From NCBI GenBank assembly GCA_902515395.1, contig CABXUL010000001.1, forward strand, positions 1-64,000: DNA of 64,000 nt. Direction: 5' to 3'. Numbering within the stretch: position 1 is the stretch's first letter; every line of letters begins with the position of its first letter. The notes below the pieces were generated by a model. The model was given only the letters and a program-made list of their open reading frames with translations. It was not told where the DNA came from and did no database searches. This DNA comes from an uncultured Bacteroidota bacterium (GTDB lineage Bacteria; Bacteroidota; Bacteroidia; Flavobacteriales; Flavobacteriaceae). The position numbers and the translations under genes are program-made. This document shows positions 9,690 to 20,612 of this stretch, piece by piece.

Positions 9690-9714
9690 TACTCAGTATA
9701 AATTTTATATAAAT
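9675..9714 (+). terminator. Palindromic terminator overlapping the DUF4270 stop codon
   Basis: A perfect 26-base palindrome spans 9675-9700 (left arm TATACTGAGTATT, right arm its exact complement). It contains the last codons and the TAA at 9687-9689. It is followed by the AT-rich tail AATTTTATATAAAT. The T tract is weak, so terminator function is likely rather than certain. Confidence 0.55.
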
Positions 9715-9853
9715 CTACAGTTTCATTGTTTTTTATCATAGTCAAAAGCTATTATAAAAAAAAATTAATAACATATCCTTATTAAATTAAATAATAATTA
9801 CATTATAAAATGAATTATTTCTGGTAATTTCGAATATATATAGTTAATATCTA

Positions 9854-10891
9854 TTAATATTTAAAATATAATAGGTTTTGTCTAATATATAAAAATAGAA
9901 TACATGTAAATACTACTGGTAAGGCAATTATCCAGTCAAAATAAATTCCAATTAGGAGATAAAGTATTAGCCACCAAATACCAAAAAGAATTAAACCTGC
10001 TGTCAATTTGATTGAGCTGTAAAAAACAACGTCTTCGAAAAGAGATAATATTTTTTTCATGATTAGAAGAGGTGGAAGATTTGGCACATAACTAATTATT
10101 AATAATAATTTTAATACTAACTTATTTTTATATTTTTTTTCTGTCTTTATATTTATAAGTTCTATACTTTTTTTTAAATCTTCAAAATCCATTTTTGTAT
10201 TTATTCGATTTATTAGTTTTTTACGTTTAAAATAATTAATATCATTATTAGGTAACCAAATGCATTTTTTCATTCTTGATTTAAGCTTTTCTCGAATATT
10301 ATTGATCGTCTCAGCTTTAGACAAGGAATCATCTAAAAAATCTCTTACTTCAATTGGCTTTCCAAAAACTAGATGAAGATCACATAAAGGTTTTGTATGG
10401 TGCCCATAGTTTATTCCCACAGGGACTAAATAAATTGGAAACTTGCTATCGACTTGAGCCTCGTAAACAAGACGACTACTTCCTTTGGATAAAGACTGTA
10501 AATAATACTCATTGTGATGTGCTGCTTCTGAAAACATTATTATTGATTCTTTAGAGCATAGAAATTTTCTGCATTTATCAAAAATTTCCTCATTTCTCCT
10601 GAGGTTCGAATACCCATTACGAATTCGATAAACAGGTAACATTTTTAGTGCACTCAAAAACCATTGAAATTTTCCACCAAAAACATCACTACGTGTTAAT
10701 GAAGTTACCTGTTGATTAACAATAGAACCTATTAAAAGTGGATCTAAAAATGCTCCTTGGTGATTCGGTGAAAACAGGATTCCACCTTCTTGAGGGATAT
10801 TTTCAAGCCCTATAATTTTAATATTTCTAAAGTAACATTTGGATGCAAATCGTATAGTATACTTGATGAAATAGTAAAAAATTTTTTTCAT
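9854..10891 (-). CDS. 1-acyl-glycerol-3-phosphate acyltransferase-like membrane protein (PlsC family)
   Basis: Probable acyltransferase of phospholipid or aminolipid synthesis. The H(X4)D catalytic motif is present as NHQGAFLDP at about residues 43-51. The substrate motif usually written FPEG is altered to FSEAAHHNEYYLQSLSKGSSRL. This longer, altered motif occurs in a Bacteroidota-specific branch of the family, so the exact acyl acceptor is uncertain. The C-terminal third adds hydrophobic segments (GIWWLILYLLIGIYF, PVVFTCILFLY) that would anchor it in the inner membrane. It is a single-gene minus-strand unit. About 290 bases of AT-rich non-coding DNA separate it from the divergent acyl-CoA synthetase. 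Confidence 0.8.
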   Translation of the reverse strand: MKKIFYYFIKYTIRFASKCYFRNIKIIGLENIPQEGGILFSPNHQGAFLDPLLIGSIVNQQVTSLTRSDVFGGKFQWFLSALKMLPVYRIRNGYSNLRRNEEIFDKCRKFLCSKESIIMFSEAAHHNEYYLQSLSKGSSRLVYEAQVDSKFPIYLVPVGINYGHHTKPLCDLHLVFGKPIEVRDFLDDSLSKAETINNIREKLKSRMKKCIWLPNNDINYFKRKKLINRINTKMDFEDLKKSIELINIKTEKKYKNKLVLKLLLIISYVPNLPPLLIMKKILSLFEDVVFYSSIKLTAGLILFGIWWLILYLLIGIYFDWIIALPVVFTCILFLYIRQNLLYFKY

Positions 10892-11184
10892 TAAAGCTGA
10901 CTAAGAAGACTTATTTGACATTATTAAATAACTATTTTCCCCTCTATTATTTTGTAAAATTATTTAGGGATTTTTTGATAAATAAATAATAATTTATAAA
11001 ACTAAATAAAACTAATTTTGTTTAATAAAATTTTGGAAATTTTGAATTTCTAAACTTAAATAAATAATATTTAATAAATTTAACTACCTAACTAAACTTT
11101 CCAATGCTATTTTAAGAGCACTATTTGGTAATTTTTAGACCCCATCTCGGAACCCAGATTTAATCACAAAAAAACTAAACATCT
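10892..11184. other. Divergent intergenic region
   Basis: 293 bases of very AT-rich DNA between the divergent acyltransferase and acyl-CoA synthetase genes. I see no ORF or strong hairpin. One exact match to the Bacteroidota -7 element (TAATTTTG, 11014-11021) points rightward, but it is over 160 bases from the next start and could be chance. Confidence 0.5.
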
Positions 11185-12858
11185 ATGAGTAAACCTGAAC
11201 TTTTTGACTTTAAATTTTATGAATGGGAGCAAAAGCATCGTGATCGCCCATTATTGAGACAGCCATTTGGTGATAATTGGGAAACTTATACTTGGGGTGA
11301 AGTTGGACAAATGGCAAGGAAATTAGCCAGTGGTTTGAAATCACTTGGTTTAAGAGAAAATGCTCATATTGGACTAATTTCTAAAAATTGTCGCGAATGG
11401 ATTATTGCAGATATGGCAATAATGATGGCGGGATGTGTATCTGTTCCCTTTTTTCCATCTCTTAAAGGTGAGGAATTAAATTTCCTTTTGGATTATGGTG
11501 ATGTTGATTTAATTTTTGTAGGTAAGATTGAGACTTGGCAGGATATTAAGAATGATATTCCGCTTGAATTACCTCTAATAAAATTTCCCAATTATAAAGG
11601 GTTTTCTATTGTTGACCGTGGAGAGGAGTGGTTTGAATTTTTAAGGAAACATAATCCAATCAAAAATCCACATATTCCTAGGCTTTCTGATTTGTGGACA
11701 ATTATTTTTACTTCTGGTACTACTGGAAATCCAAAAGGGGTTAAGCTTTCTTATTATGCAATTGATGAGACAAAAAATATAACCTTAAACGAAAATCCCC
11801 TTAAAGTTGATTTTTCAGGAAATAATAGCTTTATTTCATACCTGCCGTTAAATCATATTGCAGAGCGAGTAGTAGTCGAACACGTATGTTTGCGTTTTGG
11901 TGGATCACTTTCATTTGTTGAATCCATTGACAGCTTTGCAAAAAACTTAAGAGATATCCAGCCTCATATATTTTTTGCTGCGCCTAGAATTTGGACCAAG
12001 TTTCAATTGGGAATTCTTGGAAAATTATCACAGAAGAAATTGGATATTTTAACCAGAATTCCAATAATTTCTGGACTAATAAAAAATAAACTTAAAAAGG
12101 GACTTGGATTAAATAGAGCTAGATCAACTATTTCAGGTTCAGCACCAATTTCAATTTCAACAATCGAATGGTTTAGAAAAGTGGGAATTTATATTACCAA
12201 TGGATATGGAATGACTGAAAACTGCGCAATTTGTTCTCAGGTTGATGGCCGTAATTTTAAAAAGTTAGATTCTGTAGGTAGAGCTCAGTATGGTGCTGAA
12301 ATTAAAATTGATGAGTCCAGTGGTGAGGTGTTAATGCGGGGCCCATACGTTATGGATGGTTACTACAAAAATAACGAATTGACAACTAAGACTCTTGTTG
12401 ATGGTTGGCTTCATACAGGAGATAAGGGATACCTTGATGAAGATAACTACTTAAATATTACTGGTAGAGTATCTGATAGTTTTAAAACTTCAAAGGGAGA
12501 ATTTATTGAGCCATTAACCTTGGAGAGTTATTTTGCGGATATGCAGGAAATAGAGGAAATTTGTGTAACAGGTTTAGGTCTTACACAACCAATTGGATTA
12601 GTTCAACTCTCAGATATTGGTAAATCAATTGATAGGGATGAATTATCCGAAATTTTAGATAAAAAGTTAGCAGAGATTAACTCTGATTTAGAAAATTACA
12701 AGAAAATATCTACAATCGTTATTGTTAAAGACCAATGGACTGAACAGAATAAAATTTTAGGACCAACTCTAAAAATCAAACGAGGAAATGTCGAAGAAAT
12801 GTACTCTTCAAAATATAATTCATGGGAATCAAATAATTCAAAAATTGTTTGGGAATAG
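11185..12858 (+). CDS. Long-chain fatty acid-CoA ligase (AMP-forming)
   Basis: Adenylate-forming enzyme that activates fatty acids to acyl-CoA. It carries the P-loop FTSGTTGNPKGVKLS at about residues 174-188, the A5 region YGMTENCAICSQ, and the hinge/adenylation region HTGDKGYLDEDNYLNITGRVSDSFKTSKGEFIEP. The layout and the 557-residue length match the FadD15-type group common in Bacteroidota. Chain-length preference cannot be read from sequence. It stands alone on the plus strand, followed 99 bases later by a TonB receptor, so a shared transcript is possible but unproven. Confidence 0.9.
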   Translation: MSKPELFDFKFYEWEQKHRDRPLLRQPFGDNWETYTWGEVGQMARKLASGLKSLGLRENAHIGLISKNCREWIIADMAIMMAGCVSVPFFPSLKGEELNFLLDYGDVDLIFVGKIETWQDIKNDIPLELPLIKFPNYKGFSIVDRGEEWFEFLRKHNPIKNPHIPRLSDLWTIIFTSGTTGNPKGVKLSYYAIDETKNITLNENPLKVDFSGNNSFISYLPLNHIAERVVVEHVCLRFGGSLSFVESIDSFAKNLRDIQPHIFFAAPRIWTKFQLGILGKLSQKKLDILTRIPIISGLIKNKLKKGLGLNRARSTISGSAPISISTIEWFRKVGIYITNGYGMTENCAICSQVDGRNFKKLDSVGRAQYGAEIKIDESSGEVLMRGPYVMDGYYKNNELTTKTLVDGWLHTGDKGYLDEDNYLNITGRVSDSFKTSKGEFIEPLTLESYFADMQEIEEICVTGLGLTQPIGLVQLSDIGKSIDRDELSEILDKKLAEINSDLENYKKISTIVIVKDQWTEQNKILGPTLKIKRGNVEEMYSSKYNSWESNNSKIVWE

Positions 12859-12957
12859 TTGAATTTGTCAAAATCATGTATATTGTAATACTAATTGTAT
12901 TATATTTCGCAAATTTTTGCTAATAATGCATACTTAACAAAAACAAATAAATTAAAC

Positions 12958-15951
12958 ATGAAAAAACTATCTGTATTTAGATTCATTTTTTTAATGGGTC
13001 TGGTATTAAACGTTAATTTGTTGCTTGCCCAAAATTCAATCAATGGAACTATAATTGATATTGAGGAGGGTGAAGCTATCCCTGGTGCGAGTGTATTTAT
13101 TCTGGGGACCACTAACGGAGCTGCTACTGATTTTGATGGGAACTTTAGCATTTCAACATCAAAAGATTTACCAATTCAAATTGAGGTAAGTTCACTTGGT
13201 TATACTAGTCAGGTGATAGATATAACTTCGTTTGATCAAAATTTATCTATTCAATTAGAAATGGGGAGCGATTTTTTGGATGAAATAATCGTATCTGCTT
13301 CTAGAAGACCCGAAAAAATTGTTGATGCTCCTGCATCCGTATCTGTTATTAGTGCTAGGAAAATTGCAAATTCCTCTGAAGCAATTGATCCAATTAGGCA
13401 TCTTATGAATGTGCCAGGAGTAACAGTTGCAAATTACACTGCTAATTCAATGAATATTGAAATGAGGTCTGGCAATGGACTTTTAGGAACAGCTGTTTTA
13501 CCTCTGCTTGATTATAGAATTATTTCTACTCCTGCTGCAAGATCAAATTTTAGCTATCAGTATGGATTAACGAATTTAGATCTTGAAAGGATTGAAGTTA
13601 TAAGGGGTACTAATTCAGCTCTTTATGGTCCAGGTGTAGAGGGAGGAGTTGTCCATTTTATAACAAAAAAGGCAATTGATCATCCTGGTACATCTGCAGA
13701 GCTCTATACAGGAGACCTACGCTCTAGAGGTTTGGCTGTCAGACATGCCTATGCCAATGAAAGTAAAACATTCGGTTATAAGATAAATGTTAAATACAAT
13801 GAAGGAGCTGATTTTGGCTTAGATCCTGTTGAAGATGCTGAGAGAATTAGTTCTTTTTATACAAAAATTGTTCAACCAATAATTAAAAATAAAGTTGTAG
13901 ATGCTACTCAATCAGGTTCACCATTAATTGGGATGGATTATTTAGATCCAGATGGAGATGGAAACCCTTTGGCAAGCGAATACCAGAATTTAGCAATGAA
14001 CGCTCATTTTGAGTTTAGACCTAACGAAAACACAACTGCAACGCTTTCTGGAGGATATTCTGATGCCGGTGGACTTGCTATTCAAGATCAAGGATATTTT
14101 TACAACCAAGGAATTGATTATTGGGCCCATGCTAGAGTAACATCAGGAAATTTGTTTGCTCAGGTTTCTTACAATACTAATGACGGAGGAAGCCCACAGG
14201 ATCCAACCTTTTTATATGAGACAGGAAATAGAGTTGTAGGAAAGAGGGAGTTTTTAGTAGCAAACGCTCAGTATGATCTAGATGTACCCTCTTTTTTAGA
14301 TTCTAAATTTAATTTTGGTATTGATTACCAAGATACTGCATCAGATTCTGAATATACCCTTTATGGTAGAAATGAAGATAATGATCCATATAATATAACA
14401 GGTGTTTATGCCCAAGGACAGTCTAAATTATCTGAAAATTTAACAATGACCTATGCTGCTAGACTTGACAAGTATAATTTTATTGATGAGGCTGCTTTTG
14501 CTCCAAAGCTAGCTCTTGTTTATAAATTGAACGAATCAAATTCAATTAGAGCATCTTACAGTGTTGGTACATATGGAGCTTCATCACTTGAGGCATATAT
14601 TGATTTCCCTGTACAAACTTTGAGTGCAGGACAATTAGATGTTTGGCTGTCAGGCCAAATAGAACCCCATATTTTTGATCAAAATGCTCAAATAGAGGTT
14701 ACTGGTGCTGGAGCATATGTTGATGGGGGATATTATTTTCCGAGAACTGAGACATCTTTAAAATATAGTCACCTTTATAATATAGCTAAAGGACTTACTC
14801 TACCGGGGATTTCTGCTCAATTAGGTGCTAATGCTGCATTAGCCCCATTATTACCTCCAATTCAGGCTTTTTTTAGCACTTATGCTGGACCTTCTGGAAC
14901 GACTGGTCAAATCCGAGGATTTAATGTTTTTAACTCATCAGAAACAATGAGTGAATTAACTGATGTTGGATCAGCTCAAATTGCAACAATCGATAATTTT
15001 GAAATTGGCTATAAAGGAAGAATTGGTAAAAAATTATCTCTAGGGGTTGATTTTTATTATGCTGCTAGAAAAGGATTTACGGAATTTACTGGAGTTGGCC
15101 CTACATATATGTTAACTGGGGCTGATCTTGTTGGAACATGGCCTACCACTGTTGGACAAGATTTAATTTCTGATCCTGGTATGCAAGCTGCCGCTGGGGG
15201 ATATGTACAAGCTGCTTATGCCGGAGCTGGTCTTCCAGCTACAGGTCTTCCAGCTGCAACTTCAATTGCTCTTGGACTTCCTAGTTCTCCACTAGCTGTA
15301 TTATTAGCTCCCGATGGAGCGTTACCCCCATCAAACTTAGCAACTCTTGGGCTTTTAAGCCTAATTAGTGGACAAGTTGCTAGCGGATTTACTCAAGCTG
15401 GTCAGTTACTAGATGGCGCGATTAATCCAAATGCATTTGGAGTAATTTCTTCAAATCGTGCTCCTGACGACGGTGTAACTCATATATCTTCTGGATACAG
15501 GCAATACCCAAATGTTACAAGAAGCCATTGGGGTGCTGATGTTTCAGCTGAATATTATCACAATGAAAATTTATCTGTTTGGGCCAATTATTCTCATGTT
15601 AGTCAAAATCAATGGATACCAGGTGAAGCCAACGACGACGACCTTCCCTTTCCAAGTTATTTAAATACTCCAATGAATAAATATAGAGGTGGATTTAGAT
15701 TTAATGCTGATAATGTTAGAGCGAGTTTGTCTTATCAGTATGATACTGCATTTTTCTCGAACTTTGGGGCTGGTCTAGGAGGTGACACCCCAGAAAGACA
15801 TACTTTTGATGGAAATATAGGTTTTCAAATTATGGATGGGGTATTTTTTGATATTCAGGCTACTAACCTTTTGGACCGTAAATATCGTCAATATCCAGGA
15901 CTTCCTATAATCGGAAGAAGAGTTTTATTTAAAACAACAATTAATTTTTAG
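12958..15951 (+). CDS. TonB-dependent outer-membrane receptor with carboxypeptidase-like N-domain
   Basis: Outer-membrane active transporter of about 997 residues. The start at 12958 is preferred over 12895 because it begins directly with a signal peptide (MKKLSVFRFIFLMGLVLNVNLLLAQ). Next come a carboxypeptidase-regulatory-like domain (NGTIIDIEEGEAIPGASVFILGT), a plug domain (SVISARKIANSSEAIDPIRHLMNVPGV; ERIEVIRGTNSALYGP) and a beta-barrel ending in RVLFKTTINF, the usual aromatic terminus. Around residues 715-835 the barrel carries an extended Ala/Gly/Leu/Pro-rich stretch unlike ordinary receptor loops. No SusD partner follows; a terminator lies just downstream. The substrate is unknown. Confidence 0.93.
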   Translation: MKKLSVFRFIFLMGLVLNVNLLLAQNSINGTIIDIEEGEAIPGASVFILGTTNGAATDFDGNFSISTSKDLPIQIEVSSLGYTSQVIDITSFDQNLSIQLEMGSDFLDEIIVSASRRPEKIVDAPASVSVISARKIANSSEAIDPIRHLMNVPGVTVANYTANSMNIEMRSGNGLLGTAVLPLLDYRIISTPAARSNFSYQYGLTNLDLERIEVIRGTNSALYGPGVEGGVVHFITKKAIDHPGTSAELYTGDLRSRGLAVRHAYANESKTFGYKINVKYNEGADFGLDPVEDAERISSFYTKIVQPIIKNKVVDATQSGSPLIGMDYLDPDGDGNPLASEYQNLAMNAHFEFRPNENTTATLSGGYSDAGGLAIQDQGYFYNQGIDYWAHARVTSGNLFAQVSYNTNDGGSPQDPTFLYETGNRVVGKREFLVANAQYDLDVPSFLDSKFNFGIDYQDTASDSEYTLYGRNEDNDPYNITGVYAQGQSKLSENLTMTYAARLDKYNFIDEAAFAPKLALVYKLNESNSIRASYSVGTYGASSLEAYIDFPVQTLSAGQLDVWLSGQIEPHIFDQNAQIEVTGAGAYVDGGYYFPRTETSLKYSHLYNIAKGLTLPGISAQLGANAALAPLLPPIQAFFSTYAGPSGTTGQIRGFNVFNSSETMSELTDVGSAQIATIDNFEIGYKGRIGKKLSLGVDFYYAARKGFTEFTGVGPTYMLTGADLVGTWPTTVGQDLISDPGMQAAAGGYVQAAYAGAGLPATGLPAATSIALGLPSSPLAVLLAPDGALPPSNLATLGLLSLISGQVASGFTQAGQLLDGAINPNAFGVISSNRAPDDGVTHISSGYRQYPNVTRSHWGADVSAEYYHNENLSVWANYSHVSQNQWIPGEANDDDLPFPSYLNTPMNKYRGGFRFNADNVRASLSYQYDTAFFSNFGAGLGGDTPERHTFDGNIGFQIMDGVFFDIQATNLLDRKYRQYPGLPIIGRRVLFKTTINF
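15222..15262 (+). repeat. Short in-frame repeat inside the TonB receptor loop
   Basis: Two adjacent copies of GGTCTTCCAGCT separated by ACA, followed by GCA, encode GLPATGLPA. They lie within the Ala/Gly/Leu-rich segment of the receptor, and a diverged GLPSS copy follows shortly after. This suggests expansion by local duplication. Confidence 0.6.
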
Positions 15952-15965
15952 AACCCATCTAACTT

Positions 15966-15998
15966 AAAAAAAAAGCATCCAATAGGGTGCTTTTTTTG
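15966..15998 (+). terminator. Rho-independent terminator after the TonB receptor
   Basis: Hairpin AGCATCC-AATA-GGGTGCT (one G-T pair) at 15974-15991, with a 5' A run and a 3' run of seven T. It ends the TonB-receptor unit and isolates the following reductase gene. Confidence 0.85.
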
Positions 15999-16052
15999 TT
16001 TGTAATTTTAGTTTATTTTACAGATGTTTAAATTAAAAAATATTTTAGTTAC

Positions 16053-16796
16053 ATGTTTAGCTTAAAAGGACAAGTATGCATAGTCACTGGAGGTGCTAAA
16101 GGTATTGGGAAAGCTATTTGTGAAATTTTCTGTAAATCTGGAGCCTCTGTAGCCCTTTGGGATATCCTCGAAAGCGGTCAAGACACCTCTGATCAAATAG
16201 CTCAAGGCGGAGGAAATATTTTTTTCCAAAAAATCAATGTAACAGACCCAAAATCTGTCGATCAAGGTGTTGCAGAAATTATAGATAAATATGGTAAAAT
16301 CGATATTCTAATTAATAATGCTGGAGTTACTAAGGATCGTTCATTTTCTAGAATGTCGAAAGATGAATGGGATTCAGTAATTGATATTAATCTCAATGCT
16401 ATTTTTGTTGTTACTAAAGCAGTTTTTCCAATTATGAAAAAGGCTAGATATGGAAGAATTATATCGGCTTCTTCTATCAATGGTTTTACTGGAGCATTTG
16501 GACAAGCAAATTATGCAGCTACTAAAGCAGGAATCGTTGGATTTACAGGAGCATTATGCAAAGAAGGGGGGAAATATGGAATTACTGTTAATTCAATAGC
16601 ACCTGGTCATATTGAAACTGATATGACAAATAAAATGCCTCCCGAAATGATTAAATCAGCAGTGAAAATGATCCCTTTGGAAAGAGCAGGTACTCCTGAG
16701 GAAATTGCTTATGCTTATTTATTTTTAGCTTCTAAAGAGGCCAGCTTTATAAATGGTATTACACTTCATGCCAATGGTGGAGCCTTAACAATCTAG
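16053..16796 (+). CDS. Short-chain dehydrogenase, 3-oxoacyl-ACP reductase type
   Basis: NAD(P)-dependent reductase of the classical SDR family. It has the nucleotide-binding motif TGGAKGIGKAI at about residues 12-22, NNAG at about 88-91, the catalytic serine in SASSIN, the YxxxK pair in YAATK at about 153-157, and PGHIETDM after it. Its sequence resembles FabG and acetoacetyl-CoA reductases (PhaB), so it could act in fatty acid synthesis or on 3-oxoacyl-CoA. It is not in a fab cluster, which argues against its being the housekeeping FabG. It stands alone between a terminator and the atpD promoter region. Confidence 0.85.
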   Translation: MFSLKGQVCIVTGGAKGIGKAICEIFCKSGASVALWDILESGQDTSDQIAQGGGNIFFQKINVTDPKSVDQGVAEIIDKYGKIDILINNAGVTKDRSFSRMSKDEWDSVIDINLNAIFVVTKAVFPIMKKARYGRIISASSINGFTGAFGQANYAATKAGIVGFTGALCKEGGKYGITVNSIAPGHIETDMTNKMPPEMIKSAVKMIPLERAGTPEEIAYAYLFLASKEASFINGITLHANGGALTI

Positions 16797-16947
16797 AGCC
16801 AATTTTAATTGATTGGAATTACAAGTTTTAATAGTATTTCAGATTGTTAAGATTACTTTGATTTATTAAAGCCTAACTGTTGCATTTTATTTATTGCTAA
16901 ACATTATATTTACACTCTGGTATTTACAAATTATATTATTGAAATAA

Positions 16948-18467
<1,520 letters not shown>

Positions 18468-18468
<1 letters not shown>

Positions 18469-18746
18469 TGTATTTAGAAATTGTTTCCCCAGAAGCCACT
18501 CTTTTCGCTGGCGAAGTTGATTCATTAATAGTCCCTGGTTCAGCAGGGTCCTTTCAGATGCTTAATAATCACGCCTCAATTGTTTCTTCATTAAAAGAAG
18601 GTGTTGTTAAAATATTAGGTAAAATAGATTTAGATGACGCCGTAAAAAATAAATTTCAAATGGAAGATGCCAATACAACTCTATTTAAAATTAACTCTGG
18701 AACCGTGGAGATGCGCGAAAATAAATTGATCTTACTCGCAGATTAA
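18468..18746 (+). CDS. atpC: F-type ATP synthase subunit epsilon
   Basis: Central-stalk subunit of F1. Only the N-terminal beta-sandwich is present (MYLEIVSPEATLFAGEVDSLIVPGSAGSFQMLNNHASIVSSL). The C-terminal helical pair that inhibits ATP hydrolysis in E. coli is missing, giving 92 residues, a short form usual in Bacteroidota. Its ATG overlaps the last base of the atpD stop (TAATG), so translation is probably coupled. Confidence 0.95.
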
Positions 18747-18776
18747 TATTAGTTTTTTATTTTAGTTACACGAATA

Positions 18777-20612
18777 ATGAAACATCTATCGAATACTTTA
18801 CTGTGTCTTATATTTGGAGTAGCTTTTGTATTAGCTCAAAATGAAAAAGTTCAGGATTCGGTTTCAACTGAAAACTTATTGGAAGTTATTTTGACCTCGA
18901 ACCGACTTGAGATTTCGTTTAATGAAAAATCAAAAACAGTTCAGTTGATAACTGCTGATCAAATCCAGCAAAGTGGAATTACTCATTTAGTCGATATTTT
19001 ACAGCAAGTAGCTGGAGTGGATGTGAAAAGAAGAGGAGCTGGAGCAGCTCAAGCTGATTTAAATATTCGTGGTGGGACTTTTGATCAAACACTTTTGCTT
19101 ATTGATGGGATAAAGCTGGATGACGCTCAAACTGGTCATCACACTCTTAACTTTCTTCCGCCTCCAGAAATGGTAGAACGTATTGAAATCATTAAAGGTC
19201 CGGGAGCAAGAGCATATGGCCAAAACGCTTTTACAGGAGCGATTAACATCGTAACAAAAAAAGAGACTTCCCAACGACTTTCTCTAAATCTGCAAAAAGG
19301 GAATTATGACCAAACCAACGGATCTATTTTATTTGGAAGCTCTAATAAAAAAAATAATGTAATTGGTTTTATATCTAAAAACACCTCTGACGGATATCGA
19401 TACAATTCAGACTACCAACAAAGTAATTTTTTTATTAAGTCTACTTTCAATAAGAATAAAACTCCAATTGATTTAATTACTAGCTTCTCGGGGAGAAAAT
19501 TTGGAGCCAATGGTTTTTATGCTACTCCTTCAGCGATTGACCAATACGAAGAAACACAGGCGAGTCTATTTGCACTATCCCAACGCTTTATTAATGGGGA
19601 TTGGATTTTTAAACCGAAGGTATATTGGCGAAGGGGTCAAGATATGTATGAATACATAAGAAATAAACCTGAAATCTATCGAAATCTACATATAACAAAT
19701 AAAATGGGGGGAGCATTAGATACTTCTTTTTCATCTAATTTAGGTTTTACAGGAATGGGAATAGACATTTCTAAAGTAGATATAAGGAGTAATAATTTAG
19801 GGAACCGTAATCGAACCATGATAAATTTGTTTTTAGAACACAGGTTTTATTTCCTAAGCAATAAGATAGATGTAACTCCTGGTATAGCATCAAATTATTT
19901 TTCTGATTTTGGATGGCACAGTTTTCCAGGAATTGATTTTGGGGTTCAACTTACCTCTAAGTTCCGTTTTTATGGAAATCTTGGGTCCACCTATCGTATT
20001 CCAACCTTCACAGACTTATTCTATTCAGATAGAACCACCTTGGGCAATTCAAATCTCAAGCCTGAGGAGGCAAAATCAACTGAGTTAGGTATTCGTTTTT
20101 CGTCCAGTAAAGTTGGGATCTCCTTAGCTTACTTTAATAGAAAATCAAAAAATTTAATCGATTATGTTAAGGCTAATGAAGATGACCTATGGAAAGCTGA
20201 AAATATTCAGCAAATTAGAACCAGCGGAATAGATTTCGAACTTATTCATATGATAAAACTAAATGAGTTAGTACATAATTTTAAAATAAGTTATTCTTAT
20301 TTGGAAAATAAATTGGATAATAGCAGATTTAACTTTTCTCAATATTCTATTAATAATGATTTAAAACATCATTTTATTTGGACTTACAGCTTACCAGTCA
20401 ATCTAAATTTAAACGCTTTTTTGGCGTATAAATATATTGAGAGATCTGCGGGAGAATCTTATAATATACTCGACTTTTCAGCTCGCTGGACCATTAAAAC
20501 CCTAGAATTTAGTGTTTATTTCAATAATATTTTAAATATGGAATATTGGGAATCTAATTTTGTAACAATGCCAAAGGGTAATGGCCTAATTGGCTTACGT
20601 TATTCTTTTTGA
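18777..20612 (+). CDS. TonB-dependent receptor, BtuB/siderophore-type
   Basis: Outer-membrane active transporter of 611 residues. It has a signal peptide (MKHLSNTLLCLIFGVAFVLAQ), a direct plug domain (SKTVQLITADQIQQSGITHLVDILQQVAGVDV; NIRGGTFDQTLLLIDGIKLDD; ERIEIIKGPGARAYGQNAFTGAINIVTK) and a barrel ending GLIGLRYSF. Unlike the receptor at 12958 it lacks the carboxypeptidase-like extension. The plug looks most like cobalamin/iron-complex receptors, but the cargo is unproven. It starts 30 bases after atpC and may share its transcript. Its end overlaps convergent recX by 13 bases. Confidence 0.9.
   Translation: MKHLSNTLLCLIFGVAFVLAQNEKVQDSVSTENLLEVILTSNRLEISFNEKSKTVQLITADQIQQSGITHLVDILQQVAGVDVKRRGAGAAQADLNIRGGTFDQTLLLIDGIKLDDAQTGHHTLNFLPPPEMVERIEIIKGPGARAYGQNAFTGAINIVTKKETSQRLSLNLQKGNYDQTNGSILFGSSNKKNNVIGFISKNTSDGYRYNSDYQQSNFFIKSTFNKNKTPIDLITSFSGRKFGANGFYATPSAIDQYEETQASLFALSQRFINGDWIFKPKVYWRRGQDMYEYIRNKPEIYRNLHITNKMGGALDTSFSSNLGFTGMGIDISKVDIRSNNLGNRNRTMINLFLEHRFYFLSNKIDVTPGIASNYFSDFGWHSFPGIDFGVQLTSKFRFYGNLGSTYRIPTFTDLFYSDRTTLGNSNLKPEEAKSTELGIRFSSSKVGISLAYFNRKSKNLIDYVKANEDDLWKAENIQQIRTSGIDFELIHMIKLNELVHNFKISYSYLENKLDNSRFNFSQYSINNDLKHHFIWTYSLPVNLNLNAFLAYKYIERSAGESYNILDFSARWTIKTLEFSVYFNNILNMEYWESNFVTMPKGNGLIGLRYSF

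Noticed and set aside
11014..11021. TAATTTTG as promoter for the acyl-CoA synthetase
   Set aside because: Too far from the start (over 160 bases) and without a -33 element; exact matches are expected by chance in long AT-rich gaps.
12901..12908. TATATTTC as a promoter for the large TonB receptor
   Set aside because: It misses the final G of the consensus and its nearest TTG is only 15 bases upstream, shorter than the usual spacing.
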